Source: Nonomuraea typhae (lineage in GTDB: Bacteria; Actinomycetota; Actinomycetes; Streptosporangiales; Streptosporangiaceae). From it: 64,000 nucleotides of DNA. The stretch is taken from NCBI RefSeq assembly GCF_009760925.1, contig NZ_VRLV01000001.1:1178001-1242000 (forward strand), read 5' to 3'. The notes beneath the pieces are model-generated. The model ran no database searches and was not told the DNA's origin. It saw only the letters and a program-made list of their open reading frames with translations. Of this stretch, positions 42,487 through 50,609 are shown piece by piece (position 1 is the stretch's first letter; every line of letters starts with the position of its first letter). The position numbers and the translations under genes are program-made.

Positions 42487-43457
42487 CGGATCCGCCTCGT
42501 GAACAGGTAGTTGACCAGCGTGCCGAGCAGGATCAGCACGAACAGCAGCCACGCGGCCGCCGCCGCGTACCCCATGTCGAAGTCGCGGAATGCCTCCTTG
42601 ACCACGAACATCGCCACCGTCTGGTACTGGCCGGTCGTGCCGCCGGTCATCATCGGATTGCCCTCGAACATGACCGGCTCGGCGAAGAGCGTCAGGCCGC
42701 CGATCGTGGAGACGAACACCACGAAGACGAGCGTGGGCCGCAGCATCGGCACGGTGATGCGCCAGAACTGCCGGCGCGAGGAGGCTCCGTCCATCGCCGC
42801 AGCCTCATACAGCTCGCGCGGGATCGTCTGCATCGCGGCCAGCAGGATGATCGCGTTGTAGCCGGTCCAGCGCCAGTCGACCATCACGGCGATGGCGATC
42901 CAGGCCGACCACTTCTCGTTCTGCCAGGTGACCGGGCCGGCGCCGGTCAGCCCGAGCACCCAGTTGACCAGCCCGTAGTCGCGGGCGAACAGCTGGCTGA
43001 ACACGACCGCGACCGCCACCACCGAGGTGACCAGCGGCAGCAGCACGCCCAGCCGTAGGAGCAGCCGCCCTCTGAGCCGCTTGTGGAGCGCGCCGGCCAG
43101 CAGCAGGGCCAGCAGCACCTGCGGGATCGTGGCCAGGACGAACATGCCCGCCGTATTGCCCACGGCGTTCCAGAACGCGGCGTCGGCGACCAGCTCGGCG
43201 TAGTTGCCCAGGCCCAGCCAGGCCCTGTCCCCGGCCAGTTCCCAGTCGTGCAGCGAGATCCACAACGTGTAGCCGAGGGGGAAGGCGCCGAAGACCGCGA
43301 ACAGCAGGTAGTAGGGCGAGACCAGGACGTACGGCATGCCGCGCAGGTCGAAGCGGGACCACCGGCCCCCCTGGGAGGCGGGCTCCCGCGCCGGCGGCCG
43401 CTGCCCGGAGGACGGGCGCGGCCGCGCGGGCGGCTGGTGAGCGAGGCGCACGGACAT
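42483..43457 (-). CDS. cebF: Cello-oligosaccharide ABC transporter permease, CebF-like
   Basis: A 324-residue MalF-type permease. A Pro/Arg-rich N-terminal extension precedes six helices (VSPYYLLFAVFGAFPLGYTL onward) and the EAA loop YEAAAMDGASSRRQFWRITVP. ATG 43457 lies two bases after the cebE stop. It forms the membrane channel with CebG. Confidence 0.88.
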   Translation of the reverse strand: MSVRLAHQPPARPRPSSGQRPPAREPASQGGRWSRFDLRGMPYVLVSPYYLLFAVFGAFPLGYTLWISLHDWELAGDRAWLGLGNYAELVADAAFWNAVGNTAGMFVLATIPQVLLALLLAGALHKRLRGRLLLRLGVLLPLVTSVVAVAVVFSQLFARDYGLVNWVLGLTGAGPVTWQNEKWSAWIAIAVMVDWRWTGYNAIILLAAMQTIPRELYEAAAMDGASSRRQFWRITVPMLRPTLVFVVFVSTIGGLTLFAEPVMFEGNPMMTGGTTGQYQTVAMFVVKEAFRDFDMGYAAAAAWLLFVLILLGTLVNYLFTRRIR

Positions 43458-43459
43458 GC

Positions 43460-44761
43460 TCAGCCCGCGGCCTTCACACCGGCGGCCACGAACCTCGCCC
43501 ACGCCTCCTCGTACGGCACCGCCCCCTGGTCCATGCCCTCGATGACCTTCTCGACCGCGGTCTTCACCTGGGCGTGCTTCTCACCCAGGAAGACCGGCAG
43601 CAGATCCTTGACCGAGGCGGAGAAGATCCGCCCCGTGGGCGCGTCGCTGAAGTAAGCGTTCGTCAGCCCCGTGACCTTGGGATCCCGCTGGGCGGGCAGC
43701 GAACTCGGGAAGGCGCCCGCCTCCTCGAAGGCCATGACGTGCCCGTCCTTGCCGGTCAGGAAGTCGAGGACCCGCGCCGCCTCCCTGGGATGCCTGCTCT
43801 GCCTGGGCACGGCCAGCCAGGATCCTCCCCAGTTGCCCGAGCCGCCCGGCACCGCCGCGACATCCCACTTGCCCTGGCCGGCCGGGCCCGCCTTGCCCTC
43901 GATGACGCCGAGCATCCACGACGGGCAGCCCATCGTCGCGAACCCGCCGCCCTTGATGGCCTTGTCCCAGGCCGGGCTCCACGCCTGCAGCTTGGCGGTC
44001 ATCCCGGCCTTGCTGAACGCCTGCACCCGGTCGAACGCGGTCCTGATCGCCGGATTGCTCTCCAGGACGAGTTGATCGCCCTTGTCGAAGTAGGCGACGT
44101 TGCCGTGCTTGGGGGCCTCCTGGCTGAGGATGACGTTGTAGAGGGTGTTCGGGCCGTCGATGAACTTCGCGCCGGTCCCGGCGGCCTCGAACCTCTTGCC
44201 GACCTCCAGGTAGGCGTTCCAGTCGGGCCACAGCCTGCCGACCTCCTCCCGCGCGGTGGGCAGGCCGGCCTTCTCGAACAGGTCCCTGCGGTAGCACATG
44301 GTCATGCCGCCGATGTCGGTGCCCAGGGCGAACAGCTTGCCGTCGGCGTTGACACCCGCCTCCCACTTGGCCGCCGGGAAGTCGGCCTTGCGGTTCTGCA
44401 GGCCGTACTGGCCGAGGTCGGTGAAGAACTGGGGCCGGGCGGCCATCAGGCCCATGGCGCCCTCGTCCACGGCCACCACGTCGGCGGCGCCGCTGCCCGC
44501 CTGCAGGCGCTGGAGGAGCTGGGGGAGGTAGACGTCCTCGAAGCGGTCGGTCAGGTTCTGGTAGACGACCCGGATGTCGGGGTGGGCGGCGTTCCAGGAG
44601 GCGACGGCCTGGTCGTAGCCGAAGTTCTCGCCGCCGCCGAAGGTGTGCACGGTGATCGTGATCGGCGCGGGCTTGGCGGGGGTCTGGGGTGTGGCGGTGG
44701 TGCCGCAGGCGGCCAGGGCGGCGGTCATGATCACGGCGGTGGTCGGACGCGTGGGCTTCAT
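43460..44761 (-). CDS. cebE: Cello-oligosaccharide-binding lipoprotein, CebE-like
   Basis: A 433-residue extracellular sugar-binding lipoprotein (family 1 solute-binding). The signal peptide ends in the lipobox LAAC near residue 19, and ITITVHTFGGGENFGYDQAVASWNAAHPDI opens the mature domain. ATG 44761 is preceded by AGAGG; an upstream start at 44827 would place the operator palindrome inside the coding region and is rejected. It is the first gene of the ceb operon. Confidence 0.9.
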   Translation of the reverse strand: MKPTRPTTAVIMTAALAACGTTATPQTPAKPAPITITVHTFGGGENFGYDQAVASWNAAHPDIRVVYQNLTDRFEDVYLPQLLQRLQAGSGAADVVAVDEGAMGLMAARPQFFTDLGQYGLQNRKADFPAAKWEAGVNADGKLFALGTDIGGMTMCYRRDLFEKAGLPTAREEVGRLWPDWNAYLEVGKRFEAAGTGAKFIDGPNTLYNVILSQEAPKHGNVAYFDKGDQLVLESNPAIRTAFDRVQAFSKAGMTAKLQAWSPAWDKAIKGGGFATMGCPSWMLGVIEGKAGPAGQGKWDVAAVPGGSGNWGGSWLAVPRQSRHPREAARVLDFLTGKDGHVMAFEEAGAFPSSLPAQRDPKVTGLTNAYFSDAPTGRIFSASVKDLLPVFLGEKHAQVKTAVEKVIEGMDQGAVPYEEAWARFVAAGVKAAG

Positions 44762-44801
44762 CGGGTGCGCCTCTGGGTGGGGGATGGTGTGGGAGCACAT
44801 C

Positions 44802-44815
44802 TGGGAGCGCTCCCA
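44802..44815 (-). promoter_or_regulatory. CebR operator 1, perfect palindrome
   Basis: TGGGAGCGCTCCCA is exactly the CebR consensus known from Streptomyces cellulose-utilisation genes. It lies 41 bp upstream of the cebE start. Confidence 0.85.
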
Positions 44816-44920
44816 CACAGGGTGCATCGGGCGGCCCTGGTCGTCAACGGTGTGAGGCGTAACCGTTACATTCCGCTGGATTTTTCAGGATTTTGAAGGA
44901 CAAAGCCGTCTGGACGGCTC

Positions 44921-44934
44921 TGGGAGCGCTCCCG
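44921..44934 (-). promoter_or_regulatory. CebR operator 2, one mismatch
   Basis: TGGGAGCGCTCCCG differs from the consensus at the last base only. It lies 105 bp beyond operator 1, which would allow looping or separate control of a divergent transcript. Confidence 0.7.
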
Positions 44935-45150
44935 TGGGATGTTCTACGCGAAACCGGGTGTTGATTTCGCGGCTGAAGTGGAGGGTGTTACGCGTGTTAC
45001 TCGAGTGGCGGGATATCACGAAGTGATTACGGCCTGGCAAATTCGTGGGCCGGATAAAGGGTCGGCAGAAACCCGAGAGTTTCACCGGGAACCGGCGAGG
45101 GGGCGGTGGCGGAGAACGGGGAACCCGGAGTGGGAGTGGTGGAGGGGAGG
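44935..45150. other. Intergenic region beyond the ceb operators
   Basis: This stretch is less GC-rich near 44940-45060 and contains an ATG at 44939 opening a 119-codon plus-strand frame. The first ~60 residues (MFYAKPGVDFAAEVEGVTRV onward) look moderately protein-like, but the frame runs into the G-rich repeat and lacks a ribosome site. I do not call a gene. Confidence 0.4.
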
Positions 45151-45354
45151 GAGGGGCGGAGCCGGGAGGGGCGGAGCCGGAGGGGCGGAGCTGGGAGGTG
45201 CAGCCGGAGGGGTGCAGCCGGAGGGACGGAGCTGGAGGGGCGGATCCGGAGGGGCGGAGCGGGGAGGTGGAGCCAGAGGGGTGCAGCCGGAGGGGTGAAG
45301 CGGGAAGGTGGAGCGGGAAGGGCCGAGCCGGGAAGGCGGAGCCCGGAGGGGCGG
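45151..45354. repeat. G-rich degenerate tandem repeat, about 15 units of 12-15 bp
   Basis: The consensus GAGGGGCGGAGCCG recurs about 15 times with unit lengths of 12 to 15 bp. The plus strand is nearly all purine with C only at set positions. Because unit length varies without keeping a frame, it is unlikely to encode a repeat protein. Its clustered G-tracts could form G-quadruplexes or a stable RNA. I know no matching named element. Confidence 0.8.
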
Positions 45355-45574
45355 TTCCCGGGGTTTGGCGCCGGGTCGGCGAGGGGGTGTGCGGCGGGGT
45401 CCGGCGCAACGTGGTCGGCGGGAGGCCGGGGGGACTGGCCAAGGGGGCGTCGTGGCGGTGAGAACGCTGTCCGACGTGAGAAGCGCCCGACGATCGGCGC
45501 CCGCCCGCCGCGGCGGGAGGCGGGGGCGGCGGCCTGCCGTAAAAGACCCTGATGCGCACCGCGGCGGGAAAGGC

Positions 45575-45609
45575 GAACGGCGCGCCCGAGGGGAGCGGGC
45601 GCGCCGTTC
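45575..45609 (-). terminator. Perfect 14-bp terminator hairpin after the CHAP gene
   Basis: GAACGGCGCGCCCG (45575-45588) pairs perfectly with 45596-45609 around a 7-nt loop, 35 bp beyond the stop of the leftward CHAP gene. A GCCTTTCCC run follows on that strand. The rest of 45355-45644 shows no convincing gene. Confidence 0.8.
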
Positions 45610-45644
45610 AGGGAGAGGAGAGGAGAAGGAGATAAGAGGAGCAC

Positions 45645-46328
45645 TCAGGCCGAGTAGTCCGGGTAGCCGTAGCCGACGACCTGGGAGGTGGGGCGGGTGC
45701 GTTCTTCCACCTTGCCGTTGCCGGTGTTGCCCTCGACGGTGGTGATGGTGCCGTTGCCGTTGTCCTTGATGACGAAGCCCACGTGCTGGATGGCGTCGAG
45801 GTTCTTCCGGCCCTTCCAGGAGAAGAAGACGACCGCGCCGGGCTTGGGGGCGGCGCCCCAGCGGCTGTTGTTCTTGAACCACCTGGCGTAGGTGACGGTG
45901 TAGGCGTCCCAGCCGACGGTGGAGCGGGCGCCCATCTCCTCGCCGACCCAGCTGACGAACATCGCGCACCACGCGGCGTTCAGGTAGCCCTGGCGGTCGC
46001 CGCCGTCGCGCTTGATGGTTTCGGCGGCGCGGGGGGAGTCCATGTACCACTTCTGGAACTTGGTGCCGCCGCCCTTGGCGTTCTCGCTGGTGCCGATCTG
46101 CTTCTTGGCCAGGGCCAGGAGCTGGGCGGCGGTGGGCTTGGGGCGGTCCTCGGCGGACTTCTTGCCGGCGTCGGCCGGCGGGGCGAGCCGCTGCTGCGCG
46201 GGGGCGGCCTCGGGGACGGAGGACGCCTGGGCGGGGCAGGCGGCGAAGGCCGTTGCGGCGATGGTCGCGCCGAGAGCGGCGCGGGTCAGCGTAGCCTTGG
46301 GGGCACGGGTAAGACGATGACTGGCCAT
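45645..46328 (-). CDS. Secreted CHAP-domain peptidoglycan hydrolase
   Basis: A 227-residue secreted protein. After an N-terminal signal peptide (TLTRAALGATIAATAFAA, cleavage near AQAS) and an Ala/Pro/Lys linker comes a CHAP domain of the NlpC/P60 superfamily. It has the catalytic Cys in AAWCAMFVSWV (C121), the His in IQHVGFVI (H182) and the polar residue in TVEGNT. Such enzymes cut peptide bridges or stems of peptidoglycan. The gene follows a c-di-AMP riboswitch, a linkage well known for actinobacterial wall hydrolases. AAGGAG precedes ATG 46328 and a strong terminator follows. Confidence 0.9.
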   Translation of the reverse strand: MASHRLTRAPKATLTRAALGATIAATAFAACPAQASSVPEAAPAQQRLAPPADAGKKSAEDRPKPTAAQLLALAKKQIGTSENAKGGGTKFQKWYMDSPRAAETIKRDGGDRQGYLNAAWCAMFVSWVGEEMGARSTVGWDAYTVTYARWFKNNSRWGAAPKPGAVVFFSWKGRKNLDAIQHVGFVIKDNGNGTITTVEGNTGNGKVEERTRPTSQVVGYGYPDYSA

Positions 46329-46351
46329 CGGGTGGGGTAACTCCTTGCTTC

Positions 46352-46487
46352 CATGCCGCTTACCGGGTTAGCTGACGGGTTCGGGCGTGGAAGCTGCCCT
46401 ACGGCGCGGGTGCGCCGATTCACCCCAAGGACCTGGGTCCCCGGTTCCGCGAGGGTGCGGATTCAGCGGTCACAGGCAAAGCCTGTG
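46352..46487 (-). ncRNA. Cyclic di-AMP riboswitch (ydaO/yuaA type)
   Basis: Read leftward, the leader contains ydaO-class hallmarks in order: CCGCTGAATCC, GGAACCGGGGACCC, TTGGGGTGAATCGGCGC, GTAGGGCAGC, CCCGAACCCGTCAGCTAACC and GGTAAGCGGC. The last pairs with the 5' CCGCT. A perfect hairpin CACAGGC-AAA-GCCTGTG (46471-46487) lies at the 5' edge. Rising c-di-AMP normally switches such RNAs off, so hydrolase synthesis should fall when c-di-AMP is high. The ribosome site of the CHAP gene follows directly. Confidence 0.88.
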
Positions 46488-46631
46488 ATGTCGTGTGCGA
46501 TGGTCTGGCAACGAACGGGTAGCCCGGACGTATGCCGTGGATGGCCCGAAGGTAATACATGGGGCAAGGAAATTACAAACCCATAAATGATCTGGCAAGG
46601 CTTGGTGCGGCCAAAAGGCCGCACCAGCCGG
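46488..46631 (-). other. Promoter region of the riboswitch-controlled gene
   Basis: Some 140 bp between the aptamer and the aldo/keto reductase gene must hold the promoter of the leftward transcript. The patch 46553-46600 is relatively AT-rich (AATTACAAACCCATAAATGATC) and is the likely location. No gene is seen. Confidence 0.4.
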
Positions 46632-47465
46632 TCATCCCATCCAGTTAAAATTTGCCGGATCGGGGCCCAGCCGAGTGCTGGTGTTCATGGCTCCGATGGC
46701 GGCCATGTCCTCCGGGTCGAGGGTGAACCCGAAGACGTCGATGTTCTCCTTGATCCGGGCCGGCGTGACCGACTTGGGGATCACCACGTTGCCGAGCTGG
46801 ATGTGCCAGCGGAGCACGATCTGAGCGGGCGATTTGCCGTGTTTTCCGGCCAATGTGGCGAGGGCGGGCTCGTTCAGGAGGCCCTTGCCCTGGCCCAGCG
46901 GGCTCCAGGCTTCGGTGAGGATGCCGTTCGCCTCGTGGAAGGCGCGCAGCTCGGCCTGCTGGAAGTGCGGGTGCAGCTCGACCTGGTTGATCGACGGGGT
47001 GATCTCGGTCTCGTTCATCAGCCGGGTGAGGGCGCCGACCGTGAAGTTAGAGACCCCGATGGCGCGGGCACGACCGTCCCGGTAGATCTTTTCCAGAGCC
47101 GTCCAGGCCTGGGGGTATTTGTCCTGTGAGGGGACGGGCCAGTGGATGAGATAGAGGTCGAGATAGTCCAGGCCCAGCCGGGCCAGGCTCTCGTCGAATG
47201 CCTGCTCCGCCCTGTGGTGGTCGGAGTTCCAGAGCTTGGTCGTGATGAACACCTTCTCCCGCGGCAGCCCGGAGGCGCGGAAGGCCCGGCCGACCCCCTC
47301 CTCGTTGTAGTAGAGCCTGGCGGTGTCGATATGGCGGTAGCCGACCTGGAATGCCGTGGTCACCGAGCGCTCGGCCTCGTCGTCGGGCACCTGCCAGACG
47401 CCGAAACCCAGCTGCGGGATCTGCACACCGTCGGTGTTGAGCAGCAGCGAGTTCATGCTGCCCAT
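46632..47465 (-). CDS. Aldo/keto reductase (AKR5-like)
   Basis: A 277-residue NADPH-dependent oxidoreductase: LGFGVWQVPDDEAE, GYRHIDTARLYYNEEGVG (Asp and Tyr of the tetrad), VFITTKLWNSDHH (Lys), DLYLIHWP (His) and IPKSVTPARIKEN in the cofactor loop. Close relatives reduce 2,5-diketo-gluconate or general aldehydes. ATG 47465 or ATG 47456 may be the start. It stands alone. Confidence 0.9.
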   Translation of the reverse strand: MGSMNSLLLNTDGVQIPQLGFGVWQVPDDEAERSVTTAFQVGYRHIDTARLYYNEEGVGRAFRASGLPREKVFITTKLWNSDHHRAEQAFDESLARLGLDYLDLYLIHWPVPSQDKYPQAWTALEKIYRDGRARAIGVSNFTVGALTRLMNETEITPSINQVELHPHFQQAELRAFHEANGILTEAWSPLGQGKGLLNEPALATLAGKHGKSPAQIVLRWHIQLGNVVIPKSVTPARIKENIDVFGFTLDPEDMAAIGAMNTSTRLGPDPANFNWMG

Positions 47466-47519
47466 TGTTCATATGCCGTTCCCTGCCGGTTTAGGCGACC
47501 GGGCTAGCTTGAACCCGTC

Positions 47520-48461
47520 GTGAAGAAGCAATGGGCTTGGGTGGAATCGCCGCTCCAGATGCTCTGCGCCGTCGAGGCCCATCATGCCGGGCTGCTCGGT
47601 GAGCGCACGGTCATCGTGCCGAGGGCGCGCCAGCGTGCGCTGGTGGCGACGCGGCGCGAGCTGGCCGGGCTCGACCTGCCCGACGGGCTGGAGCTGGCCA
47701 GGCCCAGCGAGAAGATGCCGCGGCCGGTCCAGGTCGTGGGGGACGCCTTCTCCGGGCGGGTGCAGCTGCGCTGGCTGACCTCCAGGCCGGGACACATCGT
47801 CATCGTCGACGACGGCCTGGCGACGCTCCGGCTGCTGGAGCTGCTGGCGGCGGGGCCGTACCGGCCGTTGCTGCGCGCCCGGCACAAGGCGGGGACGCTG
47901 CGCAAGGTGCTCGGGGCGGCGACGGCGCTGCGGCTGGCGGGGGCCAAGGCGTCGGTCTTCACCGCGCTGCCCGTCAAGGACGAGCTGGCCACGGCGGTCC
48001 GGGGGCGCGGCTTCGAGCTGGTCTCCCACGAGTTCGACTGGTTGCGCGCGCAGCCCCTGCGCTCGCCCATCCCCGCCGAGCGCACGGTCGTGCTCGGCAC
48101 CTCGCTGGTGCGCAACGGGCTCGTGCACCGCGAGCGGTATCTGCGCTGGCTGACCGAGCTGGCGGCCAGCGAGCCCGTCGCCTACTTCCCCCACCGGCGC
48201 GAGGACCCCGTGGACGTGGCGGAGATCCGGGAGCGCCCCGGCATCACCGTGCACGACGCCGGCGTCCCCGCCGAGCTCACGCTCCGGGGCCTGGACTCCG
48301 GCCACCGCGTGCTGAGCCTGCCCTCGACCGCGATCACCTCGCTGCGCGTGCTGCTCGGCACCCGGGGGGTTGCGGTCGAACCGGTCGAGGTGCCGGACGA
48401 CTGGTGGACAAGCCGGGCAGAACCGGCGCTTCGCTCACATCTGACGGGGGTTGCCGGGTGA
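47520..48461 (+). CDS. Polysialyltransferase/GT52-like glycosyltransferase
   Basis: A 313-residue protein beginning WAWVESPLQMLCAVEAHHAG; the SPLQ motif near the N-terminus is typical of bacterial sialyltransferase/lipooligosaccharide GT52-like enzymes and their actinobacterial relatives. Later parts contain VDDGLATLRLLE and LSLPSTAITSLRVLLGTRG, as in that superfamily. It should transfer a nonulosonic acid or other sugar during surface-polymer assembly. GTG 47520 lacks a strong ribosome site. The stop overlaps the next gene by 4 nt. Confidence 0.72.
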   Translation: MKKQWAWVESPLQMLCAVEAHHAGLLGERTVIVPRARQRALVATRRELAGLDLPDGLELARPSEKMPRPVQVVGDAFSGRVQLRWLTSRPGHIVIVDDGLATLRLLELLAAGPYRPLLRARHKAGTLRKVLGAATALRLAGAKASVFTALPVKDELATAVRGRGFELVSHEFDWLRAQPLRSPIPAERTVVLGTSLVRNGLVHRERYLRWLTELAASEPVAYFPHRREDPVDVAEIRERPGITVHDAGVPAELTLRGLDSGHRVLSLPSTAITSLRVLLGTRGVAVEPVEVPDDWWTSRAEPALRSHLTGVAG

Positions 48462-49630
48462 GGATCCTGGCTGTGGCCGACTCTGACTCATATCTGAAGT
48501 GGGCGGCCTGCCTGCTCGCCGACCTGCCCGCGGACTGGGAGCGCGAGCTCGCCGTGGTGCGCACGCCGATCGTGCCCTCGCCGCTGCAGATCGCCGCCGC
48601 AGTCGGAGAAGGGCCCCTGCCGCCGGTGCTGTCCGCGCGCTCGCTCAGGCGTACGGCGCAGCGCACGAAACCCGACGTGATCGTCGTGGCGTGCACCGGG
48701 CCGGTGGTGGACGTGCTGGTCGCCGAGGTACTGGACGAGGTGCGGCCCAGGCCCGTCTTCGTCACCGGCCTGCCCGGCATCTCGGTCCCGGCCACCGACA
48801 AGGCGTGGTTGTTCCGCAGCGGCTGCGACCTGTTCGTCGTGCACAGCGAACGGGAGGTGGCCGAGTTCGGCGAGGTGGCCGGCCGGCTGGGCGGAGGCGG
48901 CCTGCTGGGCCTGGCCCGCCTGCCGTTCCTGCGCGGCCCGGTGCCGCCCGGCTTCGAGCCCGACGGCCGCGAGCGCGACCGGGTGGTCTTCGCCACCCAG
49001 GCCAAGGTCCCGCGCGCTCGGGAGGAGCGCGAGCAGGTGCTGCTGGCCCTGGCCAAGCTGGCCGAGCGGCGGCCCGACCTCGACGTGGTGGTCAAGCTGC
49101 GCGCCCTGGACGGCGAGCGGCAGACCCACAACGAACGCCACCCCTACCAGCGGCTCTGGCAGGACCTCGGCGAGCCGGGCCGGTTGCGGTTCGCGGCCGG
49201 GTCGATGGACGAGCACCTGTCGCTGGCGGCCGGCTTCGTGACGGTCAGCTCGACCGCGGCGCTGGAGGCGATCGACCGGGACGTGCCGCTGCTGGTGCTG
49301 GAGGACTTCGGGGTCAGCGCCGAGATGATCAACCTGGTCTTCGCCGGCAGCGGGCTCCTCGGCACGCTCGACGACCTGGCCGACGGCGTCTTCCGCGCCC
49401 CGGAGCAGGAGTGGCGGGCGGCCAACTACTTCCACCCGGCCGCGGCCAGCACCTGGGTGTCCCGGCTCGGCGAGCTCCTGGGCGGCGAGCGGCCGCCGCC
49501 GCGCTCGCTCCTGGACGGGCCCGTGCACGCGGCGGCCCGCCGCCGGGCCCGGCTCCGGGTGGAGGTGCCGCCCGAGGTGCTGCGCCTCGGCTACAAGACC
49601 AAGCGCAGGCTCGCTCGCGTCCTGCGCTAG
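48458..49630 (+). CDS. Putative glycosyltransferase (DUF6716-like)
   Basis: A 390-residue protein of GT-B appearance: RILAVADSDSYLKWAACLLADLP at the N-terminus, RPVFVTGLPGISVP, then FATQAKVPRAREEREQVL, FVTVSSTAALEAIDRDVPLLVLEDFG in the C-terminal half. It resembles the DUF6716 putative glycosyltransferases encoded in actinobacterial nonulosonate clusters, as I recall. GTG 48458 is coupled to the preceding gene. It converges with the FkbM gene with a 4-bp overlap. Confidence 0.65.
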   Translation: MRILAVADSDSYLKWAACLLADLPADWERELAVVRTPIVPSPLQIAAAVGEGPLPPVLSARSLRRTAQRTKPDVIVVACTGPVVDVLVAEVLDEVRPRPVFVTGLPGISVPATDKAWLFRSGCDLFVVHSEREVAEFGEVAGRLGGGGLLGLARLPFLRGPVPPGFEPDGRERDRVVFATQAKVPRAREEREQVLLALAKLAERRPDLDVVVKLRALDGERQTHNERHPYQRLWQDLGEPGRLRFAAGSMDEHLSLAAGFVTVSSTAALEAIDRDVPLLVLEDFGVSAEMINLVFAGSGLLGTLDDLADGVFRAPEQEWRAANYFHPAAASTWVSRLGELLGGERPPPRSLLDGPVHAAARRRARLRVEVPPEVLRLGYKTKRRLARVLR

Positions 49631-50565
49631 CCGGCCAGGTGCGGGCGCAGCGCCTCGAGGTGCTCGGTACGGCCGGCGGCGACGACGTTGGAGCGGTAGA
49701 GGCCGACGGCGCCCGGCCGGTCGAAGTAGGCGCGCTCACACGGCACGAGGGCGTTGCGCAGCTCGTCGATCAGGTAGACGTGCGGGTAGCGCGCGTAGAC
49801 CAGATCGAGCAGCTCGCCGGTGTCGAAACCGCAGTTGGCCTGGAGCTCGGGGTGCAGCTCGAACAACAGCGCGGGCCGGGCCGCCAGCGTCTCGGCGGCC
49901 CCCCGGAGCACGAACCCCTCGTACCCCTCCACGTCGATCTTGATCAGGTCGGCCCCCTGGCCGTCCAGGTAGGCGTCGAGCGTCGTCATGGGCACCGTGA
50001 CCGACTGCCCGCCCGGCCCGGCGTTGCGGGCGTCGGCCGAGTGCTTGCCGGACTGCTCGGCCGACAGATGCAGCTCGAGCGTGCCCTGCGCCGCTCCGAC
50101 GGCCACGGCCGCCACCTCGACCCGTCCGGCCAGGCCGTTGCGCTCGACGTTGGCCCGCAGGTGGCCGAGGTTCTCCGGCACCGGCTCGAAGGCCAGCAGC
50201 CGGCCCGACGGCATCCGGGCGCCGCCCGCGCAGGCGTAGACGCCGATGTTGGCGCCCACGTCCACGACCGTCCCGCCGAGCCCGGCGAGCTTCTCGAAGA
50301 GCGAGACCTCGAACTCCTCGTAGTAGCCGCCGGAGATCGACGGCATGATCGTGTTGTCCCATGCCGGGCCGCTCAGGCGCACGCCCCGGTACGCCACGAC
50401 GGCGCCCGGGGCCACACCCATGCGGAAGACGCGATGGTAGAGGACGTTGACCAGCGGCAGCCTGCGCACGCTGCGCCCGCGCAGCAGCGTCCTGGCCACC
50501 CGGCTGCGGTTGGCGGCGCGGGCGGCACGCATGATCCCCACCGCCAGCCGGCGACGTAAGCTCAT
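49627..50565 (-). CDS. FkbM-family methyltransferase
   Basis: A 312-residue SAM-dependent O-methyltransferase. VVDVGANIGVYA is the SAM-binding motif, RLLAFEPVPENLGHLRANVE follows, and LIKIDVEGYEGFVLRGA is the FkbM signature. In polysaccharide clusters such enzymes O-methylate sugars. ATG 50565 (MSLRRR) is preferred to a GTG six codons upstream. It lies 44 bp after the polysialyltransferase-like gene, so it is probably part of the leftward operon. Confidence 0.85.
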   Translation of the reverse strand: MSLRRRLAVGIMRAARAANRSRVARTLLRGRSVRRLPLVNVLYHRVFRMGVAPGAVVAYRGVRLSGPAWDNTIMPSISGGYYEEFEVSLFEKLAGLGGTVVDVGANIGVYACAGGARMPSGRLLAFEPVPENLGHLRANVERNGLAGRVEVAAVAVGAAQGTLELHLSAEQSGKHSADARNAGPGGQSVTVPMTTLDAYLDGQGADLIKIDVEGYEGFVLRGAAETLAARPALLFELHPELQANCGFDTGELLDLVYARYPHVYLIDELRNALVPCERAYFDRPGAVGLYRSNVVAAGRTEHLEALRPHLAG

Positions 50566-50609
50566 GATCGGCCAGCCTGTCACACAGGCAGGCCGCTTGT
50601 CAGGAAATC

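Noticed and set aside
44885..45559. A 224-codon Pro/Ser-rich minus-strand frame over the tandem repeat
   Set aside because: The repeat units vary between 12 and 15 bp, so no frame is maintained across them by selection. All frames there appear open only because of composition.
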